A DNA stretch of 64,000 nt from NCBI RefSeq assembly GCF_000003815.2, contig NC_049979.1:28516249-28580248 (forward strand), given 5' to 3'. Below, piece by piece: positions 1 through 12,800 of the stretch (its first letter is position 1; every line of letters begins with the position of its first letter). The notes under the pieces were generated by a model that did not search any database, was not told the DNA's origin, and saw nothing but the letters and a program-made list of their open reading frames with translations. The translations under genes and the position numbers were made by a program. The DNA is from Branchiostoma floridae. Its lineage: Eukaryota > Chordata > Leptocardii > Amphioxiformes > Branchiostomatidae.

Positions 1-759
1 AACCACGTCAGGATTGCATTACCCCACGTTGACTTGAACGTACATGTCGTGAAATGCGTAGTGTTGTTAGAAACGACAACAGAAATGATTTTTTTCAACA
101 AGATACGTATTGTTGAACATGACAATAGCAAGAAGAAATGTATGTGAATTAGAAGTAAACTATTCTCCAACTCAGGATTGACTTCACAGACACGGCAATT
201 TTCCACAGAATCACTCAGTTTTCTTCAGCTATCTGACCCAAATGGTGTGAACATGTGATTCCCCTACGTAAGCGTGACGTCAACAATTGGTCAAAGTTTT
301 CGGAAGTAGGTATCACCCACCGTCCCCGTTGAGACAAGGTTATTCTGCACTGACTTCCGACAATCTTTGACCTAGTGACTTCACACGTAAAACAAAAGAA
401 AAACAGCAGTTCGGTCAAGTAGCTAAAGAAGACCAAGTGATTCGGTCGAAAATTTCGATGATTCTAATTCTTCAGTTGGAAAAGAGTGTATTCCTCACGT
501 GTTGTAATTGACCAAATCAAATCAAACGAAATTTCATGATAATTGTAATGAGTGTTGATGCTGTGTGGTGTGATTGTTACTGACTGTAGTCTTCCCTTGT
601 TTCTTTAGAAATTTGTGATAAGTCAATTCTTGGGTTGGAGAATTGTATTCCTCATGTGATTTAATTGCCAACTCAAATGAACTTTGTAATGATAATTGTA
701 ATGAGTATTGATGCTGTGATATGTAATTGTTACTGACTTCAGTTTTTCCATTGTTCCAG
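1..759 (+). other. Intron end with a tandem duplication ahead of the splice acceptor
   Basis: I see no exon here. About 468-600 and 622-752 are two copies of one sequence, 153 bp apart (AATTGTAATGAGTGTTGATG against AATTGTAATGAGTATTGATG). Both copies end in a pyrimidine-rich stretch with AG: TTGTTTCTTTAG at 597-608, and the working acceptor at 757-759. Confidence 0.6.
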
Positions 760-823
760 CTGTGTCCTGTAAGCCCGGCTGCCACGATATCTGGGGGTAC
801 TGCGAGCAAGACGGGGAGTGTCT
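760..823 (+). CDS. DLK-like: Delta/DLK-like exon: first half of the first DOS-type EGF
   Basis: The exon follows a TTGTTCCAG acceptor and ends at CT|GTAAGA. It begins with the last two bases of a split codon and encodes [20 protein letters not shown] plus two bases of a Leu codon, which the next exon completes as CTC. Pairing C..GCH...GYC...GEC is typical of the EGF that follows the DSL position in Delta and DLK proteins. Confidence 0.75.
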
Positions 824-3800
824 GTAAGAACATGTCCTTTTCTCCAATCAACATTGTCATGAAGCCATGTTGATTAGATTATATGGATGATATCCACAAG
901 TACATTAAATTTTTGTCCGCAGAAGTTTTTCACCAAACTGTGAATTGTACAAAGAAGCTGCAAAATGAGCAAATGTACGCCGTAAATTGTAAAAATCGAA
1001 ATATCGAAAATCGAGCTAGGACTAATGCCAAAGTTAATTTCAAAGCCAAAGAAGTAGAAGTGAAAAAAAATGAGCTATTGTTCGGTACAACATACTCTGT
1101 GCATTTAGTCATTTGTTCAACCTTCCTGACCACTTAGATTTCATAATGAAGGCAAATTCTTTGGCCAAACTATTTTTATTCGCAACCTCGTATCAGTTTC
1201 GGGGTGCCTAGAGGATGTCATCCATATAATAGCATTAACATGGCCTATGAATATGTTTCATGATAAAGAGCCAAATAGAATTGGCTTTTAAAAGAGAATG
1301 AGCAGATAATTTTCACATATTTTGTAGATTGTACCCTGAGCTTGAACATACTCAATTCTTGTACGTTGCTTGTGCACCCTGCTATAAATTTTGAGGCGTC
1401 AATACTTTTCCCTTTGGGTCCTAAACCATGTAAAAGTAGTTCACCTTTATTCGCATAGTAACCTATATCCATTGTTTTTAGAATTAAAGCGAGGTATTTG
1501 CGTATATCTAGTCGACGGACTTTGGTTTCCAATTGCAATATTTTCATAGCATTCCATCTGAAACAGCCGTCTGTCGACTTGATATCCCCAAATCCACCGA
1601 TTTTATATACAACGGATAAAGGTAACCCCGCGAATAAAGGTGAACTAGCGTTAGATTCCCACAGGCGAAAAACTGTGTTCGTTGCTACCGTCAATTGCCG
1701 GCCACACCCCGACCGCACCCTACAACATTGCTGCCCAGCTGGTCATGTCATGTCAGCCGTAACTCAAGCTGACACGTTATGATTGACAAGGCTGCGTTGT
1801 GCCCAGGGACATCATTTGATATCGTGGGAACAAGAGCTGTTAACGCGTTTTTCTGACGTGTCTATATTTGTCCGGGACAACGTAACGTTACCCGCCACGC
1901 GGCGCATCTGACACTCACGTCAAACGTCACTGACGTATCTGATTATTTGGCGGGAATAGAGCACGCACGATATCGATACAACGTACGGCCAGTGACTTGT
2001 AGTAAACTCTTCAGTGTGCCCTGGTACTTAGGCTTAGGTTTCATTTCCAAACCGGGACCCGGCCGGGCAACTATCGGAAGCAAAAAAGAATGATATAAAA
2101 GACGCCTGAATACATAAAATGGCAAGATAAGATTCACGGGCATGATCTCTTTATATTTCTACGTATACATTTTAATTTTTCGTTTCTTAAAGCATCCCGA
2201 CCGGGCCCTGGTTTTGAAATGTGACCTAAGGCTATGGCTTACGTCGCATTTCCGGGGCCCGGCCGGGCAGCTTTCAAGAACGAAAAGTATGACATAAGAG
2301 ACACCAAACTACACAAGACGTAAAGCCAATCATAGTTTCCGACTCGCTAACGTGTACAGAAGAATCTCTACGGCTCTTTCAAGTACTGTGAAGCACTGTT
2401 TTATGCCCGAACTACAAAAACAGTGGATTGTTATGCATATCGTAAACATGACCGAGACGAAAACTGATTACAAGTCAGGGGCCTTCACCTTTGACATATT
2501 ACCCACAATTCATGTGATCGCTGAACATGCGTATTCGAAACGGTGAACATCCTTTTGCAAAAGGTCATAGTGATTTGAATAATTATGTAACACTAGGGTC
2601 AGTATCCCATTTAGCATGCAAATCTTCACCTACGTAGCGTCAAATTAGAATGATACGTTTTGCGATAAGAAAGAAAGGTATGCATTTTTCGATATTTTTC
2701 TTTACAATGTACAACTTTTTTTGTAAGATTCCAAATACCGTTGCACACCTTCGTTTCTTTGGAACCCAACGGAAATTGATGCTCGCGTATGTCATCCATA
2801 CAATAAAATCATCAATCACCGTGGCGTGATCTTGAATAATAGTCCAGCGACATAGCCAAAAAAATTGTCTAAAGCACCAAATTTGACACAGTTTAATGTA
2901 TTCTAAACAAAGATAGATATGGAGGCAATTGAAGTTCTGCTCAGAATTGATTTCACGGCACTTTGGGGCATTTTTAGACCAAAAATGTGTACTTTGGGCT
3001 TCCATGCCCAGGTTTTTGATCCAAATGACCTGAAATTTGGCGTGGAGGTGCCTATAACATATGGTCACAGGAAGTCATTCACACTTTCTTCATACCTTAG
3101 TTCAAAATGGTTAATATTACGATTTTATGACCATTTTTAGACACAAATAAGGTAGCCATACGTAATATGAACAGGTGCACCAAGGTCTAACCGTCTCGGA
3201 CGCAGTCTCCGAACAAGAGTGATTACCCGAGACATTCCTAGTGACGTCTTAGCCTTCACCCCACCGTGACACCATAAGGCTGCGTCTTTGTGGAAGGAAC
3301 GCTCGCCGTCAGATGAATCACTTCCTCGAACCGCCTTCACAAATGGCCTCCGGGACGTTTCCAGATAAGCTGTAGATGGAGATATCACATTACAAACAAC
3401 TCCTATGTTGGTGATAACGTCCTGCTAGCATATGGCTGAGAAAGATATTATACTGCTGTGAGAGATCAAAACGCATCGGTGTTACGATGTAGTGAGATAC
3501 GATTGCTCAAGGCATATTGATAAAGGTTTGCAAAAATGTTATGATACTGGTATGAATCCATAACCAACCTAGTGGTTGGTCTGAAACACGTTTTGATGCC
3601 GTGTGTAATGAAAATTGTACTTAGGGCATCGGTGTTACGATGTAGTGAGATACGATTGCTCAAGGCATATTGATAGAGGTGTACGGAATATTGTGATACT
3701 GGTATGAATCCATAGCCAACCTAGTTTTGGTTTGAAATACTTTTTGATGCCGTGTGTACTGAAAATTTTACATAGGGTATTATTAATTCCAATCAAAGCC

Positions 3801-6800
3801 AATGCCAAAATCAAAGAATAAAGAACAAAAATAGATAATCTATTGTTTGGTATACCATACTCTGTGTGTTCTGTCATTTGTTCAACCTTCCTGACTACTT
3901 AGATTTCATAATGAATGTTTTTTCTTGCCAAACGTTTTTTTTTACATTTGCACCCTTGCATCAGTTTTTCAGTTCCAAAAGGATGTCTCTCATATATAAT
4001 CAAATCAACATGGCCTTATAATAGTTGCTTGTAATAAAGAACTATTGATTTTAGTCTCTTTGGTGACATAAACGCTTAGAAATGGATTTTTTTCTCAGAA
4101 ATGTCCAAACAAAAACGTTAAATCTTCTTTAGTCCACCATTAGCGTTTTTCTGGCCGCCATGATTATTCGGACGTCAGAGGAGACATGCTGCACCGTAAT
4201 AGAAAATGGCGGCCGTTGTTTCCTCGGTCAGACAGCTAAAATACAAATTACCCAAACGTTTCTTTCAATCTGTAACCAATTTGCCAACTGAGTGAACGAT
4301 TCCTTCCAATCTACCTGCCATTTCATCAATGGTTTCCGCGGGATTGGACGATGCTAGCGGCGCTGGCAATCGCTCACTCAGACGGCCGGATAATGATTAG
4401 GCAGAACGGCCCTGCGAGGGAATGAGGGATGGACGAAAAGTGTCGTCTGATGAGAGACGGGTCTGGCCGTCTGGTTGGGCGGAGCTGCAGGGGATATTTC
4501 GGGCTTGTATTACACAGGAGATTGCCTTTAACTAGTCCCAGGATGAATCACTACACATTTGTGCTGTACTGAGTATCAGAGCGCCCCCCCCACACACACA
4601 CCAGTGAAGTCTAGCACAAGAAACAATGAAAAAAGACCTCGTTTAATTGCTTACCCAAATTTCAATCTCAACTTTTTTGCTCCACTATAAAGTCACCAGA
4701 GTCTTCTTTTTATTCTTATGACCGTTCAAAGAAAACCAGCCCAAACTCCCAGAAAACAAATCTCACCTTTGTGATCCAAGTCGATTGCATTGTAAATGTC
4801 CTGATGTGTGACCTTTGTACTGCAGCAGACAATATATTGTATATTTTGTCCTGGACATGCTGTGTCTTCTATGTTTCGTGGCACATAGCCTTTGATCCAA
4901 TGAAAAAGTGGTTGAAAAAGTTTTGGCCCCGTAACAGCTTGCTCTGGAACTGCAGGGCTAGTTTTGTTACAATCTAATGGGGGATAACTGAAGAAAGGAA
5001 AGACAGAGAGAAGGGTTTCAATGACTCAATGTTTCATTGACCGCAGCTCAATGTCGTTTTTTTTCTCTCATTGTGCGCAGCTGCCAGCCGGGATGGACAG
5101 GAGAGCTGTGTCAGGAGTGTGACCTGTTCCCAGGGTGTCAGCACGGCACGTGTCACCAGCCCTGGCAGTGTAACTGTGAGGAAGGCTGGACCGGACGCTT
5201 CTGTGAGAAAGGTGAGGCACTCATGATTTAATTTCAAGTTTTTAAAAAATCCAGGGGCCCTGCCTCGCCCCAAAATAGCCCGATGGTCACAGGGTCTCCC
5301 ACGTACGGGTCACGCCCGAAAGTGCCGAAAACGACAGCCCGTAAACTACCCTAGGGGCACATTTTCCCGAATTAAACCGTAGAATTACACCTCTCGCTTG
5401 AAACACTATTAATTTGAGGTACAAGGTATAGCCCTGTATTATGCTACGGTTCCATTTGCACCGGCGTCCACTGGGTGTAGCCCCAGCCGGGCTCTGAAGC
5501 CACAAATATGTCCTGGATACCGCGGGGGGTATTTCTTGGTGTTTTCACTATTAGGTCGTGGCGTCAATTTGTCGCCGGGTTCCGGTTTGATTTTAATTGA
5601 GTAAAAAATCCAGGGGCCCGGCCTCGCCTCAAAAATTGCCCAATGGTCGCAGGGTGTCCCACGGGCCCAAGTAGGGGTAAAGCCCGCGCCCGGCAGTGCC
5701 GAAAAACAGTCCGGAAACTACCACTCTTTTTTTTCAGTCAGGGCCTGGTTGGCCCCCTCCCCAAGAGATTTTGGCTACATACAACCCAAACTCCAGGAAA
5801 ACAGACACACGCTCACGAACGCTGCCGAAAACCTTAACTTCTTGGCGAAAAAAAGAAGACAAGAAAAGCTGTTGAATCAAATTAAAATCGTGTAAAAATA
5901 CCATACTTGTTGTAGAGACAGAAAGATCCATCTGTAAACAACACCGGATGATTTCCTGTTAAGTTTACTGTAGTATAAACTTTGTGACCTGGATGGATTC
6001 ATCCTGAATTGATTTCCAGTCGCACATACGGCACTAGGATTTGGTCCCTAAGTATCATTTTCTTCATATCAATATATCACTGCGTCATCAGCGATCCAAT
6101 TTGCCTGGGATAAATCCGCATCAGATCCTCATAAGAAGGGGGTTAAGTATCGCCATAAGGCATACGTCTGGTAAATACATCCTAATCTATGGCTTTATTC
6201 GCATGATGTACGCGTATCGTTGGTTCGTCGATGAAGGTTAGACATCCAGGTAATAAGACACGCCAAAATGCAGTTACTCAAACGACTGGATATTATTTGG
6301 GAAACGGTCAGACGTGTTGGTGTCGTTTATAGAAGGAATGATGAAGTAGCTCGTTCCGGAAATGTTCTAGAAACTCCCTTCCGCACTACTTTACAGAAAA
6401 ATCACAACGTATCTAAATGCCTGTCAACGATTCTGAGTTATTTCATCGACATCAATCTCTCCTGTTTCGACGCTGTCACATTCGCAATCGTGCAATTTTG
6501 GATCATTTTGATGCCGCACAATTTTCAAGAAGGTTGTGGCGGAACATGACTTTGACAAGATATCTAAACACAGCCTTTTGTTTTGACCTTGACAGCTGAA
6601 TTTTGCAGGGCTTAAATGTTAATCTTGTTGTTATGTTACTGTCAGTAGGTAACCCATCTGAGTAATGAGGCTGTTTCGTGCTGGAGGCACCTCCTCGAAC
6701 ACGGAACCCTCATTGTTTGTCCCATCCGAAAGACGAATGAAGCTCTTACCAGGATGATCTTCCCCAAATTTGAACTAGAGTCAATCAGTTACCAGCTTAT

Positions 6801-9800
6801 TGAAACCAGAACATTAACTGAATCATTTTCCAATGACTTGCATTTAGTTCGTGATCATACGACGATCGTACAACTGTCGTGCGACGATCATACGACAATC
6901 TTACGACTTATGTGAGCGGGCCCTCAGAGAAAAAGTTTCAGTGCGATACATTAGAACTCTGTGTGAAGTTTTAGCTTTTCAAAAAGGATCGATGCCACTT
7001 TTCCACCATCCCCTATCGACCAACGTTTCCCACGAGATCCGCTAATATGGGACGCGGATTTGGCGGGAAGAGAAGCTACCAGCCCCACCATCCATCACTC
7101 CCTGACAGATTTATCGTGCAAATCATCTCCAATATCTCGTCCTGAGGAGAAAAGTGGCGGGAAATGAGCCCTAGGTGGTAAGCTGCTGCGAAAGAGTGGC
7201 GTCGGTGGCGTCTTACAAGGCTATCGCGTCGGTTGCTGTAATCTTCAAGCAGATCTTGCGGTGGCATGAGATAGTATCATAAGCTGGGGAAAAAGTTTCA
7301 TTCGCCACCGCGGTGGGCAAGGGGTTTGTTTAAACGAGATCATTTATTTGCCCGGGCTGACGTAAATTGGACGACATTTCCAGACACTGTGCTCAAGTCA
7401 GACTCGTTTTCTTGCCCCGTTGTCCCTGAAACGACTTGAGCAGAAAATGTGCCTTTAAGAGGGATTTTTTCTTTATATAATGCAAATGACAATTTGATAC
7501 TGTATCCCAAAGCTGATATAGGTTTACCAAAAAATATTGTATTCCCGGCAACGGTCCTCAAAACTTGGAGTTGGTAGATAGGAATTTTTCTTATCCTTTT
7601 TTTTTCGGCCGAAGTGACAAAACAAATACAGTTTAGCAATGTAAAACTGAAATTCACCAAAACCGGTTTCACTATAACTTTGTGCACCTCTTGAATACAA
7701 ATGTTAAATAAAAGACTTGTTGTCTGTGAAACCATGCTTTGTCGATTCAATTCTTGTTACAACGATTATTGTGTCTATTTTGAAAATCTAGCCATTTGGC
7801 TTTTTTCAGCCAACTTTATATGACTGGTTTATTTCGAAAACAAAACTGACAGTAACATAGCAGCCACAAGGCTGAATTACGACATGTCATTACATCAATC
7901 ATTAAAGTAGTTAAAATCGAATATCATGAATCATTGCAATAGTACAGCTCTTAAAAATCGTTGCAGACGAATGTTTTTTGTTTTGTTTTGCCCTCTCACA
8001 TTCAATTTTGAGTCTGCAGAGGATGACATGATCATGCATCTAATTTGATTTCTGTGACTTTAAGTACCATTAGAATTCATGCACGATAGGCGAGCGGCAC
8101 CAGTTGGTCGCCTTGTTAGTTATCTGTCGCTGTGCCTTTAACGGAGGTGCTTAAACCACCCAGCTGCAGGGTTGCTGCGATACTGAAGGGGTAACTGTCT
8201 CAGACCAGTCTGGCCGGCGCCCGGCTACAAACGAGCGTTTCTAGTCAGGACTCATTTTGGCTAATTGCGAGACTTTTGATTAAACTAAAGTTTGGAAGAA
8301 AGTTTATGGCCAGAAGTTGATGTGACTTAAAAATGACGAAGAGGGAAAGTGTAATAGGACGTAATTACACAATTAAAATTACGTAATTAAGAAAAAAAAC
8401 AGTTGTTAGAATTCAACATTTAAAAGGGTCTCACCGCTTGAGCATCAATTACCCAAATGCCTCGCCATGCGGCATGTCTATAACCTAAGTAAAGGTAAGT
8501 GTTGTCCTGTAGGGCTTGTTGTGATTCACTGTGTCTAGGGCACAGTATTGGCAAGCAGAACCCAACCCTCCCAACCATTTTACATTGTACCGACCCAATC
8601 GAAGTCAGGTACCCACTTTTACACCTGAGAAGATTTAGGAAAGTAGCCTCCCCAAGGTCACGAGATCGGGAGCAAGGCAGGATTCGAACTAGGGACCACT
8701 GGTTTTGGGCCAAACACGCAACAATTACGCCAAACGACCCCACATAACCTTTCCAATATGGGAAAATATCTACACATTGAAACAGAGAAGAGCCTGTCTT
8801 ATATACATTTAGATGACACAAAGCCAAAAAAGAGTTTGCCAAAACTTTCTCTGATTCAGAGTCATACACACAGGTGCCAATATCATCACTGCACGAAATG
8901 TTATCTTGAAACATGCCTTAAATCATGCGTAATGATTACGTTTTTCATGGAAGCACAGTTTACAAATGCTTTACGCGTGGTTTAAGATCAGATATCGCAC
9001 AGTGCATCAGTTGCTCCAAGACTTATAGCTAACAGCGTTCACAAGCTGCCGACTTAACCCGACCACCTTTTCCTGCGCCCTTCATCCACGAGCCACAAAA
9101 CCCCGCCTTTTGTGATTGATGTTACAGCCATTGTTGTCGGATGAAGCCGTTTGAAGGTTTTTGCTTCGCTTGATGGTTAAAGTGGGGTCACCAGAGATCA
9201 CCAATGAAAAGCAAAACAGTATCACGATCTCTTTTTGTCAAGATGTTTGTGGAAAATGGAGCCTTTGGTGAGTACAGAAGGGCAATGGCACGTAACTCCG
9301 AATCGATGATGACACGGCACGGCAGCGGAGTGTAAAGAAAAGGTTAAAAATGTTACGCTGGCCCGTGACCGCTGGCACAAGAATACGTTAATAAGCGCGT
9401 TTACCGTTCCGAGTGCGCATGTGCAGCGCAAAAGGACCTATGGGTAATATGTCAAAGGTAAAGGCCCCTGAGACATAAACAAACCACATCTGAACATCGT
9501 TATGCAAAAATCGAGACAATGGTGGAGACGAGAACTGTTTACAAGTCAGGGGTCTTCACCTTTGACATATTACCCACAATTCCTGTTTCTGCACATGCGT
9601 ACTTGGAACGGTAAATGTGCCTATTGTGACAATTGGTGCATTAAAATGAAGTGACATTGTCTGAAGGCTTTTAGTGGACGTGACATCTGTGTCTTTCTAC
9701 AATGACAAACTTTCTAAAGCCATAATGTCTTTTTTGGCGACGCCTCAGGGGCGGAGGCATTCTACAGTATTACGATTGCTTTGAAAATATTCCAAAAATT

Positions 9801-12800
9801 GCACGAATGCATTCCCTAGGGAATTCGTTTTGAGGTAGCCTTTGCCTGTTTGGTCTTTTGTCGGAACAGAAATGGCCTTTGTTGCTTGGTATTTTACCGT
9901 CACATTACTGTTTCGGGCAATTTGCTTCTTTCAGCACAAAAACCACTGTCATAATCAATGCATTAAGTACGTTTTTCTGTTTCCGGCAATTGAGATTTAT
10001 ATTTTTAACTCTCAATCGCTCTTGGTGTTCTTTCGTCGGACAAATAGGAACACTATATTAAAGCTTTAATGTTTAAAGTACATACGTTTTTTTGTTTCAC
10101 CTGTGAACACAGTTTTGAATTTACTAAATCTGATTTGAAACAATTTTTATTTGCAAGATGTTTGTAGAAAGCAGAAAAGGCCATGACTGTCCACATTTTA
10201 AAGACTACTCATTTAAAAAAAAACTATCCACACAATTGCCTATACCTTTTATTTCATCAACATACACATCATATATACTTTTACCATATCTCAAGACACA
10301 AACACAGAGAATGTAAAAACCTGGCAGAACATGGCAAAGATGCGTCATTCTTATAACTTTGGATTTACTTCTATAACAATGACACTTGGTAATACATTCA
10401 AGCAAAACATTTCTTTTGTAATTCTGTTGACCGTATAATAAATTGTTTGCATGCTAACAAAATTCCTGGAACTATAGAGTCAAGCCTGACTACATGTGCA
10501 TTGACTTCCGTTTCGTTGAGGTGATAGATTGTGATGCATTGTAAAGCTACGGTTACTATCAATCTGATTGCCGTCCAAGTTCAACTATTAATTTCTTGTG
10601 ACTGTTGTCGTTGTCGCCTTGTAGAGCTGAAAGAAATAATATAGAACAGGTTAGGTATAGTTGATGGACACAAACATATTCCATGATCAATATGTCAACA
10701 TGAATGAATCCCTATGGGTTTCTTTAGATTGCTTAGCTGTCAAATGTCTTTTTTTCACAATCAATAAATAAAGGTTCGAAAAAACGAAGTGCCCAGTATA
10801 GTAGATCAACCAACACCCAACATCCACTCATAGGTTTGTACTAGTTTTCAATGCTCCCGATGTTTGTGCATTTAAGCCCCCTTGTGCCTTTAAAGGTCCA
10901 TTTTTAACCCACCATTCTGCCCACTGTTACCTCTATGACTTTGGATACTCAAACTATATGAGCAATAAGAACAAAAGGGTAACAAACCTCGCTGTTCAGG
11001 AAAACTGTTTGAACAGCATCCGTCTGTGTAACTTGTTCTCATGACAAGCTGTGGGATCTGGTGGGGTCATCTTCCCATCCTTCATATGTTGTAATTCCTT
11101 GTGAGAGAAAAAAAGAAAAATGCGGAATTACTCCCAACTTTGGCTTTACAGTAATGGCATACATTTGAAACCATTAGTTGTAAGAAGATGTTTGGGATTG
11201 ATATTGCATGTAGTGATATATCCAGTGAAAAACTATATCACCCAGCACACCATGTTTCTGTTTTGTTATAGGGCTGTACTGCTCAGGACAGAATGATGTT
11301 ACATTCTTCATAAATCACGATGAGTCATTGACGGATTTGTCTCTTTCTTCTTTATGAAAAATATCACGGGTACTGGTCAGCCCCATGCAGTTGCAAAAGA
11401 AACAATTGTGTACTGAGGATACGTACCTTCCGAAGGGATTTTCATTTGAAACATCATAGCTTCTTCTCATATTTTGGCTAAAGATACCCCTTGGCGTTTA
11501 ATTCAAAGGTAAGTAACAAATATCTTCGACTTCATCTTCGTGAGCACACGTGCGGTACTCAAGTTGGGCATTGAACAAACTATCTTATATAAGCCCTTCA
11601 CAGATGTCACTACGCATGTGCGGCGAAAGAAATTCTAGGAAATATGTCAATGTACATAAAATAACAAAACTGAAATCATTTTTAATTTATATGTTTCGCT
11701 AACCAGACTACTGTAACTCATACACATGGTTCTAAGGCTGTGGCCCTCATTCAAAATTAAATTCTTGCTATACATTCAAGATAAACATGTTAACACTCAA
11801 CATATAAAGAGGGGAATGTGGGCTCTGATATCTTTACTTACGCCCCTACATAATCAAATCCAATGACATATAACACAAAATTTCCTAAAGTGTAACTCCA
11901 GAAAATGTGACAAATTATATTTTGACAACAAATTCGTTTGCAATCAATGCTCACTATGATAGCATCCATAGAATTATTTGGTACGGCCCTATCCCTAGCA
12001 TGCGGCTAAACATCTGCATCGCAGGTGTGCCCCCCCCCCCCATGACCTAGTGATTAATGAGTTAGCACGTGTTAAGCTACGCAGCTGGCCATGGGAAACA
12101 AAGGGAACAAAGACTTTTCCCCCAACAGCATGCTATCCTGTCTAGTAAGCGGGAGTATTCATTGCACAGTTTCTCTTTTTAATTGGTCTAACTTAGGGGT
12201 GTCTGTGGTAAAATTCCTTGTCATGTCAGCCAAGGAGATGGTCTGTCAGTTAGCTCTAGAATTTTGAAGAAACAGAACAGTCTAGCAAGCAGGCTAACCC
12301 TGGGTAGGTTCGTCGAGACAACTAGAACAATTAGAAACAACCACATAATAGTTTGGACAAGGATACGTAATAATGAAGCTGGAAAATGATGATCACTCAC
12401 CTTTTGTGCTGTTCTGTGTCCGTCTGTCCCCAAGAAAACTCGGCCAAAGATTGCCTGAACGATGATAGACTAGACGCCTGATTACGTCTGCTCCCATCCA
12501 GTACGTCTGCTCCCATCACTGGAGGGTCTTTTGTGTTCACTCAAAAGTTCTCGAATGCTCTTCCCTATCTCTGTGCTCCGCCTTTGGGTTGATCTAACAT
12601 GTAAATACCCAATAAGGTCCACCCTTCTCTCCTCCCACTTTTCCTCCCAACAAATAACGTCCAACCTACTTTCCACACAAATCCCCGCCCAGCTGTCTGT
12701 CCATCTGGTCATCAATCATTGCACGTTCTGTGGTAATTGATAACAGTACTAACACACAGCTATCTATATGTTGGTAACATTCTATGAATTTATTTGGAGA

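Noticed and set aside
1245-1718. 157-codon frame on the - strand
   Set aside because: Runs through the foldback element at 1435-1652, whose hairpin happens to lack stops in this frame.
2640-3068. 142-codon frame on the - strand
   Set aside because: No recognisable motif; partly overlaps a MITE family 1-like end. Chance frame in AT-rich DNA.
7340-7750. 136-codon frame on the - strand
   Set aside because: No domain, no start context, no splice signals, and the amino-acid mix looks like translated intron.
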